From Dastarcus helophoroides (lineage: Eukaryota > Arthropoda > Insecta > Coleoptera > Bothrideridae), in contig CM053329.1 in assembly GCA_028583605.1 (NCBI GenBank), forward strand, positions 17,584,455 through 17,648,454: 64,000 bases of DNA, read 5' to 3'. The notes below the pieces were generated by a model. The model did not search any database. It saw only the letters and a program-made list of their open reading frames with translations, and had not been told where the DNA came from. Both the position numbers and the translations under genes were made by a program. Position 1 is the first letter of the stretch. Each line of letters starts with the position of its first letter. Of the stretch, positions 44,641 through 57,700 are shown piece after piece.

Positions 44641-46370
44641 GAGCATATTAAAAGAATCACGAAATTATAGCAAAAAATTTCGAAAAACAGAAAACAATAA
44701 AAAGAAAGATAACAGAACAGAAGACAAGACAGGAGAGAAAAAAGAAAATCAGAGAAGACAAAATAGGAGAAGCGAAGAGAACAGGAAAGAAGGGAAGAGA
44801 AGAGGAGAGAAGAAAAGAGAAGAGAAAAGGAAAGAAGAGGAGATAAGGGGAAAGAAGAGAGAAGAAATAAGATAGAAGGGATAGGAAAGAGAAGGAAAGG
44901 AAAGGGAGGAGAAGAACAAAACAGAGAAGAAGAGACGAAAAGAAGACGAAAATAAGAGAAGAGAAGAAAAGACGAAAACAGATAGAGAAAAGAGGAGAGA
45001 GTGAGAGAGGTGGGAGAAGAGAGGAGAAAGAAGAGAGAAAGAGCAAAAAGGAGAATGAAAGACAGAGAAAAGGAGAAATGGAGAAAAAGGAAGAAGTGGA
45101 TAAAGAAAAACACAAAAACGGGGAAGAAGCAAGAAGTAGAGAAAGAAAGAAAAAGAAAGATAGAAAAGAGAAAAGGAAGAAGAGAGAAAAGAGAAGAGAG
45201 AAGGAAAGGAAAGGGAAGGGAAAAGAAGGGAAAGGAAGGGAAGAGAAGGGAAGGGGAGGAAAGGGAAGCAAAGCGAAGCGAAGGGAACGGAAGGGAAGGG
45301 AAAGGAAGGGAAAAGAAGGGAAAAGAAAGGGCAGGGCAGGGAAGGGAAGATAAAAGAAGAGAAGAGAAAAAGGTAGAAGGGAAGAGAGTAGAAGATAAGA
45401 GAGTAGTTGAGAAGAGAAAAGAAGAGAAGAGAAGAGAAGTGAAGAGAAGAGAAGAGAAGAGAAGAGAAGAGAAGGGAAGGGAAGGGAAGGGAAGGAAAGG
45501 AAAGGGAAGGGAAGGGAAGGGAAGGGAAGGGAAGGGAAGGGAAGGGAAGGGAAGGGTAGGGAAGGGAAGGGAAGGGTAGGGAAGGATAAGGAAGAGAACG
45601 GAAGAAAACGGAAGAAAACAGAAGAGAACAGAAGAGAACAGAAGATACAGAAGAGAAGAGAAGGGAAGGAAATATGAAAAAAAGGAAGAGAACAGAAAAG
45701 AAGAGAATTGAAAGGAAGAAGAGAGGAGAGAAGAAAAGAGAAGAGAAGAGAACAGAAGAGAAGAGAAGAGAAAAGAAGAGAAGAGGAAGAGGAAGAGGAA
45801 GGTGAAGGGGAAGGGGAAGGAAAGGGGGTGAAGGGGAAGAGGAAGGGGAAGAGAAAGAGGAAGAGGAAAAGGAAGAGGAAGAGGAAGAGGAAGAGGAAGA
45901 GGAAGAGGAAGAGGAAGAGGAAGAGGAAGAGGAAGAGGAAGAGGAAGAGGAAGAGGAAGAGGAAGAGGAAGAGGAAGAGGAAATGGAAGAGGAAGAGGAA
46001 GAGGAAGAGGGAGAGGGGAGAGGGAGAGGGAGAGGGAGAGGGAGAGGGAGAGGGAGAGGAGAGGGAGAGGGAGAGGGAGAGGAGAGGGAGAGGGAGAGGA
46101 GAGGAGAGAAGACGAAGACGAAGATAAGAGATAACGAAGAGAGGTAGAGAAGAGAAGAGAGAACAGAGAGAAGAGAAGAGAAAAGATAAAACAGACAAGA
46201 AAAAAGAAAGACAGAATAGAGAAAAAAGAGCATGAAGAAAAAAAGGGAGAAAGAAAAGAGAAACAGAGTAATGCAGAGAAAAAGAATGATAGAAAGAAAT
46301 ACGTAGAGAGATAAAAGGTAAAAAAGAGAGAAAAGAGAAATTAAGAAAAAGAAAAATGTCCCAATTTAAA
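44641..46370. repeat. second homopurine tract: GGAAG, GAGGAA and GGGAGA repeats
   Basis: The plus strand is nearly all purine. Subdomains: irregular GA-rich 44640-45420; AAGAG 45420-45470; GGAAG pentamers about 45475-45590; GAGGAA hexamers about 45785-46010 with few errors; GGGAGA about 46010-46105. Open frames of about 500 codons on the minus strand (Leu/Phe/Ser/Pro) and the plus strand (Arg/Lys/Glu) are repeat artefacts. Confidence 0.95.
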
Positions 46371-49300
46371 AAGAATGGACTTTTTCAAATAAAGTCGTAA
46401 TTCTGAAATAGTTGGAATTTAAAAAAGTATCGGAAAAGTTTTTAAAAATCAAAATTTTGAAAAAATTTATAATTTTCAAAAATTAAATTTGAAATTGAAC
46501 TGAAAATTTGAGAAAAAGATGAGATTTTGAAAAAGTCGAAAATTTAGAATAAGAATTTTGTAAAAAAGTCTAGTTTAAAAAAACTGTATTTCCGAGAAGG
46601 AAAATTAAAAAAATAAATTTTCTAAAAAAAGTCAAACTTTTAAAATCAAAAATTTAGAAAAAAAAATAAAATTTACAAAGTAGCAACTTCTGTAAACAAT
46701 TAAAGTCAAAAATAGTAAATTTTGTAAAAAGTCGACATTTTTAAAGAGAACCCAAATGACAAGAAGCCGGAATTTGCAAAAAAAAATCTAAATTTTTAAT
46801 TAAACTCAAAATTTTGGAAAAAAAACAGCGGTTTAAAATACCAGACATTATCAAAAAATTGTACTGTCAAGTTTTCAAAAAAATCTGAAATTTTCGAGAA
46901 ATAAAAGTTTTGAAAATGTTGGAAATTTTCAAAAAGGTGGGATTGTGAAAAGGTAAACATTTGAAAAATCGGAATTTTGAAAAAGTCAACAATTTGATAA
47001 AAAATGTCGACATTTTCAAAAAGGGAACATTTTAAAAAGTTATAATTTTTAAAAGTCAGACATTTATAAAACAACCGAAATTTCCAAAACAGAAAATTTA
47101 AAAAAATAAATTTTCGAATAAAAAATTTAAACTTTGAAAAGTCGAATTTAAGAAAAAACGAAATTTACAAAAAAGTAGAAACTTTTGTAAATAATTAAAA
47201 CGAAAAGTCAAAAACAGTAAATTTTGAAAAAGGTTAACATTTTTAAAAAGAAACCAAATGAGAAAAAGGCGAAATTTTCAAAAAAAGTCTAAATTTTTAA
47301 ATAAACCTAAAATTTTTGAAAGAATTCAACTCTATTAAAAACCAGACTAACAAAAAATTTTATTCTCAAGTTTTCAAAAGAATCTGCAATTCTCGAAAAG
47401 TAAAGGTTTTGAAAATTTTCGAAATTGTCAAAAAGGTGGGACTTTGGAAAGTTACAATTTTGAAAAGTCAAACATTTATAAAAAAAATTAAAAAAAAATA
47501 ATTTAATTTTCGAAAATAAAATTCAAACTTTGAAGAGTCGAAATTTGGAAAAAAGTAGAAACTTTTGTAAACGATTAAAACGAAAAGACAGAAACAGTAA
47601 ATTTAAAAAAAAAATTGGAATTTTAAATAGAACGCAAATGACAAGAAGTCGAAATTGTCAAAAAGAAATAGAATTTTGAACATAGTTAGACTATTTAAAA
47701 AAACCAAAACTTTGAAAACATATTGAAATTTTGATAAAAAATGTCGAATTTCACAAAAAAGCAAAATTTTGAAAAGTTACAATTTTTAAAAGTCGGAAAT
47801 TTATAAAATAACCGAAATTTCCTGAAAAGAAAATTAAAAGAATTAAATTTTTAAATAAAAAATTCAAGCTTTGAAAAGTCGAAATTTAAAAGGAAAACGA
47901 AATTTACAAAAAAGTAGAAACTTTTGTTAATAATTAAAGCGAAAATTCCAAATTTTGAAAAAAGTTGACATTTTTAAAAATAAACCAAATGACGAAAAGG
48001 CGAAATTTTCAAAAAAAGTCCAAGTTTTTAATAAACTTAAAATTTTGGAAAGAATTCAACCCTTTAAAAAACCAGACATTAACAAAAAATGTTATTCCCA
48101 GGTTTTTAAAAATATTTGAAATTCTCGAAAAGTACAAGGTTTTCAAAATTTTCGAAACTTGTCAAAAAGCGGAGAATTTTGAAAAGTTACAATTATAAAA
48201 GTTGTAAACATTAAAAAAATTGAAATTTTGAAAATTGTCGAAATTTTGGTAAAACACGTAAACATTTTCAGAGGCAAAATTTTGAAGAGTTACAATTTTG
48301 AAAAGTTAATCATTTAGAAAAGGCAAAATTTTGAAAAGTTAGAATTTTGAATATTTAAACATTTAAAAAACCAAAATTTTGAAATTTTGATAAAAAATGT
48401 CGAATTTTCTAAAAAGGCAAAATTTTGAGAAGCTACAATTTGTAAAATTTAAACATTTATAAAACAATCAAAATTTCCATAAAAGAAAATTAAAAAAAAT
48501 AATTTTTGAATTAAAAATTCAAATTTTGAAGTCGAAATTTAGAGAAAAAAAAACGAAATTTACAAAAAAGTAGAAACTTTTGTAAATAATTAAAACGAAA
48601 AGTCAAAAACAGTAAATTTTGAAACAAAATGGGATTTTTAAAAAGAACCCAAATGACAAAAAGTCGAAAAAGTTAGAATCTTAAATAGTTTGACATTTAT
48701 AAAACCAAAATTTAAAAAAAAAAGTCTAAATTTTGATAAAACATGTCGAATTTTCCAAAAAGGCAAAATTTTGAAAAGTTACAATTTTAAAAAGTTAAAT
48801 ATTTATAAAATAGCTAAAATTTCAAAAAAAGAAAATTAAAAAAGTTAATTTTCGAATAAAAAATTCAAACTTTGAAAAGTCGAAATTTAAAAAAAAAACG
48901 AAATTTACAAAAAAGTAGAAACTTTTGTAAATAATTAAAACGAAAACTCAAAAACAGTAAATTTTGAAAAAGGTTAACATTTTTAAAAAGAAACCAAATG
49001 AGAAAAAGGCGAAATTTTCAAAAAAAGTCTAAATTTTTAAATAAACTTAAAAGTTTGGAAAGAATTCAACCCTTTAAAAAACCAGACATATACAAAAAAA
49101 TTTATTTCCAAGTTTTCAAAAAAATCTGAAATTCTCGGAAAGTAAAGGTTTTGAAAATTTTCGAAAAATGTGAGACTTTAAAAAGTTACAATTATAAAAA
49201 GTCAAACATTAAAAAAATTGAAATTTTAAAAAAAGTCGAAAATTTGACCAAAAATGTCGAAATTTTGAAAAAGACAGAATTTTGAAAAGTTACTTTAAAA

Positions 49301-50540
49301 ATTCAAACATTTAAAAAAACAGAAATTTTGAATAAAGTCGAAATTTTCAAAAGGGCAAAATTTTGAAATGTTACAATTTTGGATAGTCAAACTTTTATAA
49401 AATAACCGAAATTTTGAAAAAAGTTAAAATTTTGATAAATATGTCGCAATTTTCTAAAAAAGCATTTTGGAAAGTTATAATTTTGAAAAATCAATCATTT
49501 AAAAAACCGAAATTTTAAAAAAACTCGAAATTTCGGTAAGAAATGTCAAAATTTTTAAAAAAGCAAAATTTCGAATAGTCGGAACATTTAAAAAAACTAA
49601 AATTTTGTCGAAATGTTGATAAAAAAATGTCAAAATTTCCAAAAGGGCAACATTTGGAAATGCTACAATTTTGAAAAGTCCAACATTTATAAAATAACGG
49701 AAATTTTGAAAAAAGTTAAAATTTTGATAAAATATGTCGCAATTTTTTAAAAGGCGAAATTTTGAAAAGTTACAATTTTGAAAAATTAAACATTTAACAA
49801 AAAACCGAAATTTTGAAAATAGTCAAAATTATGGTAAAAGATGTCAAAATTTCCAAAAGGGCGAATTTTAAAAATTTAAAATTTTGAAAAGTCAAACATT
49901 TAACAAAAAAACCAAATTTTGAAAATAGTCGAAATTATGGTAAGAGATTGCGAAATTTCCAAAAATGCGAATTTTGAAAATTAAAAATTTTAAAAAGTAA
50001 AACATTTAAAAAAATGAACGATATTTTGGAAAAAGTTAACATTTTGATAAAATGTGGCGCAATTTTTTAAATGGCGAAATTTTGAAAAGTATTGTAACTT
50101 TTCAAAATTTCTCCTTTTAGAAAATTGCGACAAATTTTGACAACATTTTAAATTTTTCTCAAAATTTCGGTAATTCACATTTAAAAAAAAACAAAATTTT
50201 AAGAAAAGTCGAAATTTTGATAAAAGATGTCAAAATTTTAAAATAAAGTCGAAATTTTGGGAAATGATATCTTCATGAAAAGCCAAACCTAAAAAAAGAC
50301 CCAAAAAAATTAAAAATGTGAAAATTTCAAAAAAACCGAAATTTTGGGAATTCACATTTAAAAAAAAAAACAAAATTTTAAGAAAAGTCCAAATTTTGAT
50401 AAAAGATGTCAAAATTTTAAAATAAAGTCGAAATTTTGAGAAATGATATCTTCATGAAAAGCCAAACCTAAAATAAGACCCAAAAAAAAATTAAAAATGT
50501 GAAAATTTCAAAAAAAACCGAAATTTGGGAAAATGTTGAA
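46371..50540. repeat. degenerate A-rich repeat region with larger tandem modules
   Basis: AAAATTTTGAAAAGTTACAAT- and AAGTCGAAATTT-type words throughout. A larger module with AAAGTAGAAACTTTTGTAAA, AATTAAAACGAAAAGTCAAA and CAGTAAATTT recurs near 46680, 47170, 47555, 47910, 48565 and 48910, at irregular 350-650 bp steps. The end has a near-identical 179-bp direct duplication, marked by GATATCTTCATGAAAAGCC at 50266 and 50445. No gene. Confidence 0.75.
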
Positions 50541-50619
50541 ATTAAAAATATGGACTCATTAACACGTTAACGTGTGGCAATAGTAAGGTCAGCTAGTTTG
50601 TCTCATAATTTTAGTCGAC

Positions 50620-50735
50620 CAAAAATTGAAATACAAATCTGACCCTTTGAAACCAAGAAAGATTAAAAAACACAATAATTGTTACTCTAAGGCGTTTCGA
50701 TAGCCAAGCTATCATCTTCAGAAGAGATACGCGAC
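50620..50735 (-). mobile_element. fold-back element arm (left member of an opposed pair)
   Basis: AAAAATTGAAATACAAATC, CCTTTGAAACCAAGAAAGA, ATTGTTACTCTAAGGCG, then GATAGCCAAGCTATC and TCTTCAG. Stem I is disrupted by an extra TT. A plus-strand arm at 51150-51245 faces it across 415 bp that contain a long hairpin. Confidence 0.7.
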
Positions 50736-50836
50736 AAAAAAAAATAAAACAGTCGCCGATTAAAATTATTTTAAATAACATCTGACCAATAAGAGTCCAC
50801 CATGAAGCATATAATCTGAAATTTTTTGATCCGATT

Positions 50837-50918
50837 ATACGAAATTAAAATATTCGAATCCATAACAGAAACCTTTATATCGGTTTCTGTTATGGATTTG
50901 GATATTTTTATTTCGGAT
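50837..50918. repeat. long imperfect hairpin
   Basis: AATCCATAACAGAAACC (50857-50873) pairs perfectly with 50882-50898 across an 8-base loop, and pairing continues outward with few mismatches to about 34 bp (CGAAATTAAAATATTCG against its near complement). Related ATATCCGAAAT wording occurs at 3240-3375. Confidence 0.8.
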
Positions 50919-51149
50919 ATCCTACAGTTTCGGTTATGGGAGGTCCATAACATCGCTAATATTTACGTTTGTGTAATTTTAATAGGTCTAATTACTTGTA
51001 AACATTCGATAAACGCCTCGAACCTACAAGTACTAATTATTTCTCCGGCAGCGAATCGACCTAATAACTTCTAGTAATCATTTAATAATCATCACGTTGC
51101 AGTACATTCTGTATATTTCATACGATGATCTGTTTATATACTTTTTTTT

Positions 51150-51245
51150 TGATAGCTTGGCTATCGAAACGTGTTAGAGCATACTTTGTTGTGTTTTTTA
51201 ATCTTTCTTGGTTTCAGGGGACAAAGCTTTTATCTTAATTTTTCA
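51150..51245 (+). mobile_element. fold-back element arm (right member)
   Basis: GATAGCTTGGCTATCGAAAC, GTGTTAGAGC, TTGTTGTGTTTTTTAATC, TTTCTTGGTTTCAGGGGAC, then a divergent end. The CTGANGA box is missing: a T-run stands in its place. Confidence 0.7.
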
Positions 51246-52135
51246 TTTATACTTACAAAGTGAAATTTTCACTTCTTCCATTGTGACAATTAGTATTCTA
51301 TTTGGTCGCGACTTCTGTTCTCGTTCGTGGCTCAACGATTTCTTCCTTTTTTGATTCTTCAGTTATTCCATCAGCATTAAGGGGCTAATTTGTATTGAAG
51401 GCGTGGGCATTTACTTCAACTGGAGCTGAAATTAAATTTCCGCGATATGTTCAGTGCACGTTTTAGCTTTAAAAACTTTAATGTTCTACATACAAGGCAT
51501 AAGTGAAAGGATTACGAGCAAGGCGATTACGCAGCTAAGATTGTTGATCAGATTTAAAACGACTAAAAATAGAGTAATTATTTAGGCGATTCCGGGCAGG
51601 TCAGTTGCACAACTAGATCTCGGTTTTTAGGTATTCAATATGAAAACTTATCTAAAAATATCCTCTTTGCCCAATTACTTTGAAGTTGACACTTTTTTTA
51701 GACTTTTCGTTGCTTCATCAATGGAATTTGCCCCATCGATGGTCTTTACTTTAATCTTGTTGATTCTGTTTGGTTAAAGTGAACATGATACAGTATTTTA
51801 AATGCTTACGTGGAAGCTGAAAAAGTAAATAAAGATGATCGACCTGAAATCGTATCTTACAAGGTTTAAGTTAAATCTGGAATGGGAATTTTTGATCACT
51901 TCAGCCGCGATAAAAGTTGAGGGAATCAAAAAAGTTGAAAAAAATTTGAAAGTTACACCAATTAAGACCACAGGAAAATTTGGTTACATTGTACACCCTG
52001 GTAATGGTTGTTTTAATTAGTTCTAGCAAAATTGTTCCTCGCAAGATACGATCCAAAGTCACAAGTCACTCAGTGGGATTCATGTCTCTTGAGTAACTGA
52101 CTAATCCATATAAGTTGGATTTGTTTAGTGCTGGA
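51246..52135. other. low-copy DNA, no gene seen
   Basis: Mixed composition; the 61-codon frame at 51835-52020 has no recognised motif. Confidence 0.35.
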
Positions 52136-52365
52136 TTTACGTATAAGTTATACAAGCTGCAGTTTAGCATCTTGGGGGCCCCTGAATAGGGTTGAGGGCC
52201 TTTATATTTAGTCGTCGATATAGTTGTTGGTGTGAAGAATTTTATTTTTAAACGAGAAGGTGACCAGAAATTCTCGAGGCAGCGAGGCAGTGTGTGATGA
52301 CCTTTTATTTTTGCTCGCAATATCTCAAATAGCTTAGGGCCCCATCAAGTCTAAATCGGGCCCTG
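52136..52365. mobile_element. hAT-type MITE, about 230 bp
   Basis: The left end reads TAGTGCTGGATTTACG, and the right end in complement reads CAGGGCCCGATTTAGAC, sharing the hAT-style pattern CAGNGCNNGATTTA (the left C is T). Both are followed inward by a GGGGGCCCC-like block. The flanks are GATTTGTT (52128-52135) and GATACGTT (52366-52373), an 8-bp target duplication with two mismatches, the hAT length. No transposase inside. The 84-codon minus frame at 52066-52320 is a shadow. Confidence 0.7.
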
Positions 52366-54704
52366 GATACGTTTGCAGCAACTACCACACTGCTGAGGTC
52401 AAGAAATATATAGTTGTTGGTTGTAATATTTTTAACCGTAGCACGTTCGACTTTTTCACTGTAGAAGATTTATATGACATAACATATCTAAGCGTATGTC
52501 ACGCCGAGGGTGCTTGTATTAAATAACGTTGCTGTGCAACCCATGATACCAAAAATGAAAGTTAGCCCACTACTAGTGACCTTTGTAATCTTGGTTACAA
52601 CGTACATCCTGATTGAACCACAATAATCCATTGTTACACAAACTCGAACTACATAAAAACTTGAATAAAAAGGAGTCGACTTTTTCATCCTCTGTTTTTC
52701 AGGGGTCTATGGTGGCCCTAATGATGGAAGGTTCCGTTTCAGGGGGGTAAAAAATCGACTTCGTGACGATGCCATGGGAAAGTGTTTTAACCAAACCGGA
52801 TGAAACAGATTATTGGCAGACCAGTCGATATATAATTATCGGTGGAAAAAAGGACGTGGTCTGCGTGCAGTCGCTAATATCATCTCGAAATGGCTCCTTC
52901 GAGCGGGGATCGTGGGTTTATTTTGACACAAATAGCATGAAGTTAGTAGACGCTAATGCTAATTTACAACGATTGCATCGGGCTCGGCAAGACACGAATG
53001 GCCTCCACTTTTATTATGTTATACGGAATGGGGAAAAGACAAGGTTTTAAATTAAAATTTAAATAAAATGTCTGCATTTTGTTGCTTTGCTCGTTGGCGT
53101 TCCTTCGGGAGGTTATTGCGTTTTATGAAATGGAATCAAAAAAAGTTTTACGGTTATTTAAGCAGACGAATCCGCTTACGGATTTAACTAGAACTATTTT
53201 TTAATCCTACATATTATGAGTATTCTCATTTTTCAACGAACAGTTCTATTTCGCATAAATTCTGTGTTCGCTTGAGGCCAATGACTCGAAAAAGGACGCA
53301 GCGTATGGATCAGCATTCTATTTAAAAGTTAATTGGGAAATGTGCACTTTTGGTTCCGCCAACTTTTGGTTAAACATTTTTCGATTGAAATCCAAGTTTC
53401 AAGTTAAAAAAGATCTAGTTTACGGTGACATTTTTGAGATTAAAGTCAAAAATCTAAAAATTACGTCCAAACTTTGTGAAGAGAGTCAATATTGTCATTC
53501 GAAAGATTTAAAATGTCAAGTCGAGGGCAATTAAGATGAAAAATAGGAAATTTTGGTATTAATACTGAAGTTTGAAATTTAGTATGAATTTTCAAAAATA
53601 TTATTTATCTCAAGAAATCATTTTGAATTTAAGGTCAATTTTATTTAAGGCCCAAATTTTTTCCAAAACTATATTTATTTTCAAAAAGGTCCACGGACTC
53701 CAATAATTTTTTTTTAGTGATCCCATCTTAAAAGTCTTCTCTTTCATTTGACTGGTCTTTGAGCCCTTTACGATGACTTTTCGATGAATTTTTCGCCGTT
53801 GAAAACAAAAAGAGGTCATTTTTGAATTTAGTGGCCAGTAATTCGATGCCAAAAAAATTAAATCTGACAGGCTTTGAACTACAGGCTTTTGAAAATAATC
53901 CAAAAATTTGGAAATTTTACACACTCTCTAATTTCTATAATATAAAATTGTAGTTTGTTTATAAATTGAAAATACTATGCTAGGCGAAATCTTCACATAT
54001 TTAATTTTGAAATCCTGGGTTTTAATTTTTGTGATCCTGGAAGACGAGCATAACTAATTTTGCGAAGTTTCAATGCAAGTTGCAAAGATGCGGGGTCCCA
54101 GCATTAAAGTTGATATTTCAGGATGGATTTGCCAATTTAATCCAAATCATAAAATTAGATTTTACGGCCGTTTTATGTTCTACTTGTCATGTTAGCGGTG
54201 GCAATGGACAAATTCCACCTTCTTTTATACCGGATAAGAAGATAAACTCTTATATTTTAAGACGTTGGTAGCGATTTGAATTTTACAACTGAATTTTCGT
54301 CATCGACCTCTGCGAGATCTTTGTAACGAGATAAATCGTCAATTACATTGGCCCGCAGCGCACGCCAAACGGTCTAAAATAATCTTGGCGCGCTTTCAAC
54401 TTAACGTGGAAGGAGAAATTGTAAATCTGTCAAAGGTTGAACTAATGCAACACTCGAGAGAACATCGGATTAAATGGTCTTCAGTCGTCAGGATCCTCGT
54501 CCTGGTGACAGAAATATCTCGACTAAAAAATATGCTCCTAATGAGTTCGCCATTGATGGGGTAATGGGATGCACTTGACTTGATTAGTGAAGTCCATAAT
54601 TCAGAACCTAACGAGCAAGCTTTGGAGCATTTGAAGCAGACAGGCGATGATGAAAAAGTCGAACGAACGAAATGAAGTCAAGAGGATGTTTTGCCATATC
54701 GCTA
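52366..54704. other. low-copy DNA, no assignable gene
   Basis: This is the stretch most like unique DNA. One 95-codon frame is listed separately. 54300-54640 has balanced composition, but all frames are broken. Other frames (53340-53534; minus 53610-53924) lack motifs. Confidence 0.35.
52763..53050 (+). CDS. 95-codon open frame, unrecognised
   Basis: Starts MTMPWESVLTKPDETDYW and ends YYVIRNGEKTRF with a stop. Composition is balanced (Asp, Arg, Gly, Trp well represented) and unlike the Phe/Lys/Leu-rich chance frames nearby, which is the only argument for it. No domain, signal peptide or membrane segment is evident. No polyadenylation signal beyond a weak AATAAA at about 53063. It may be a decayed coding fragment, an exon or chance. 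Confidence 0.15.
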   Translation: MTMPWESVLTKPDETDYWQTSRYIIIGGKKDVVCVQSLISSRNGSFERGSWVYFDTNSMKLVDANANLQRLHRARQDTNGLHFYYVIRNGEKTRF

Positions 54705-57700
54705 AAAATGATTTCATCTCTTTCCCACATCTCTAAAGGGGTGAAATCATCTTCTGGAATCTTTTAAACGTGTGGGTTCCAAAAAAAAAAATCAAATGAG
54801 AAACGACTCTAGTGTCGTTGCTGACTCACGAAGGTAAATAGATCACTTTCATAACTTTGTAGATTTTAGAAATTACAATCTAACATTCATCCCTTGATCA
54901 CTTAATTAAAGGGTTGAAATCATCTTCTGAAGTCTTTAAAAAGTTTGGGTTTTATAAAAAATTCAAATGATGTAAGACTTTGGTGTCGTTGCTCTAGAAG
55001 GTAAAGCTGGATCATCTAAATCTTATGACTTTGTGAAACTTAGAAATCGTAATCTAAAGCTACGTTTCCATCATCAATCGCATCAACCTTCGAAATCGCA
55101 GTCCCTTTACCACATGGTAAAAAGGGTGAACTCATCTTCTGGAATCTTTTACAAGTGTGGGTTTAAAAAAAAATCAAATTAGGTAAGACTTTGTAGTCCT
55201 TTCTGATCCAAGAAGATAAAAATGGAATCTCATGACTTTGTGGATTTTCGAATTTGCATTCTAACATCCATTCCTGTACTACACGATTAAAGAAGTGCAA
55301 TTACCTTCTAGAATCTTTAAAAAGTGTGGGTTCTAATGAAAATCAAATGAGGTAAGACTTTGGTGTCGTTGCTGACTCAAGAAGATAAAGATGGATCATC
55401 TAAATCTCATGACTTGGTGAATCTTTGAAATTGCAGTCTATCTTTCATCACTTTACCACATGGTTATAGGGATGAAATCATCTTCTGGAATATTTTCAAA
55501 TTGTGGGTTCAAAAAAAAAATCAAATTAGGTAGACTTTGTAGTCCTCTCTAGTTCAAGAAGATAAAGATGGATCACGTTAATCATCATGACTTTGTGGAT
55601 CTTCGAAATTGCAATCTAACTTCCTATCCCTTTATCACATGGTTAAAAAAGTGAAGTTATCTTCTGGAATCTTTAAGAAGTGTAAGTTCTAATAAAAATC
55701 AAATGAGGTAAGACTTTAGTGTCGCTACTGACTCAAGAAGATAAAGATGGATCATCTAAATCTTATGACTTTGTGAATCTTCGAAATCACAGTCTAACTT
55801 TCATCCCTTTATCACATGGTTTAAGGGATGAAATCATCTTCTGGAATCTTTTAAAACTGTGGGTTTGAAAAAAAAATCAAATTAGGTAAGACTTTGTAGT
55901 CCTCTCTGATTCAAGAAGATAAAGATGGTTCACCTAAATCTCATGACTTTGTGGATCTTCGAAATTGCAGTCTAACTTTCATCCCTTTATGACATGGTTA
56001 AAGAAATGAAATTATCTTCTGAAAACTTTAAAAAGTGTGGGTTCTAATAAAAATCAAATGAGGTAAGACTCTGGTGTCGTTGCTAACTCAAGAAGATAAA
56101 GATGAATCACCTAAATCTCATGACTTTGTGGATCTTCGAAATCACAGTCTAACTTTCATCCCTTTACCACATGGTTTAAGGGATGAAATCATCTTCTGGA
56201 ATCTTTTAAAATTGTGGGTTCAAAAAAGAACCAAATTAGTTGAGACTTTGTAGTCCTCTCTGATTCAAGAAGATAAAGATGGATCATCTAAATCTCATGA
56301 CTTTGTGGATCTTCGAAATTGCAATCTAACTTCCATCCCTTTATCACATGGTTAAAAAAGTGAAATTATCTTCTGGAATCTTTAAGAAGTGTGGGTTCTA
56401 ATAAAAATCAAATAAGGTAAGACTTTGGTGTCGTTGCTGACTCAAGAAGATAAAGATGGATCATCTAAATTTCATAACTTTATGAATCTTCGAAATCGCA
56501 GTCTAACTTTCATCCCTTTACCACATGGTTAAAGGGATGAAATCATCTTCTGGAATCTTTTAAAAGTGTGGGTTCAAAAAAGAAACCAAATTAGTTGAGA
56601 CTTTGTAGTCGTCTCTGATTCAAGAAGATAAAGATGGATCACCTAAATCTCATGACTTTGTGGATCTTCGAAATTGCAATCTAACTTCCATCCCTTTATC
56701 ACATGGTTAAAGAAGTGAAATTATCTTCTGGAATCTTTAAAAAGTGTGGGTTCTAATAAAAATCAAATGAGGTAAGACTCTGGTGTCGTTGCTAACTCAA
56801 GAAGATAAAGATAGATCACCTAAATCTCATGAGTTTGTGGATCTTCAAAATTGTAGTCTAACCTTCATCCCTTTACCACATGGTAAAAGGGATGAAATCA
56901 TCTTCTGGAATCTTTTAAAACTGTGGGTTCAAAAAAAAATCAAATTAGGTAAGGCTTTGTAGTCCTTTCTGATTCAAGAAGATAAAGATGGATCACCTGA
57001 ATCTCATGACTTTGTGGATCTTCGAAATTGCAATCTAACTTTCATCCCTTTATGACATGGTTAAAGAAATGAAATTATCTTCTGAAAACTTTAAAAAGTG
57101 TGGGTTCTAATAAAAATCAAATGAGGTAAGACTCTGGTATCGTTGCTGACTCAAGAAGATAAAGATGAATCACCTAAATCTCATGACTTTGTGGATCTTC
57201 GAAATTGCAGTCTAACTTTCATCTCTTTACCACATGGTAAAAGGGATGAAATCATCTTCTGATAACTTTTAAAACTGTGGGTTCGAAACAAAATCAAATT
57301 AGGTAAGATTTTGCAGTCCTCTCTGACTCAAGGAGATAAAGATGAATCATCCAAATCTTATGACATTGTGAATCTTCGAAATGTGAGTCTAACTTTCATT
57401 CCTTTACCACATGGTTAAAGAGGCGAAATCATTTTCTGGAATCGTTTTAAACTGTGGGCTCAAAAAAAAATCAAATTATGTCAGACTTTGTACTGCTTTC
57501 TAATTCAAGAAGATAAAGATGGATCATCTAAATCTCGTGACTTTGTGGATCTTCAAAATTGCTAATCTAACTTCGATTCCCTTACCACATGGTTAAAGAA
57601 GTGAAATTATCTTCCAGAATCTTTAAAAAGTGTGAGTTCTAATAAAAATCGAATGAGGTAAGACTTTGATTTCGTTGCTGACTCAAGGAGATAAAGTTGG

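Noticed and set aside
44628..46233. Open frames of 161-513 codons over the second purine tract
   Set aside because: Same artefact: stop-poor GA repeats giving Leu/Phe/Ser/Pro or Arg/Lys/Glu strings.
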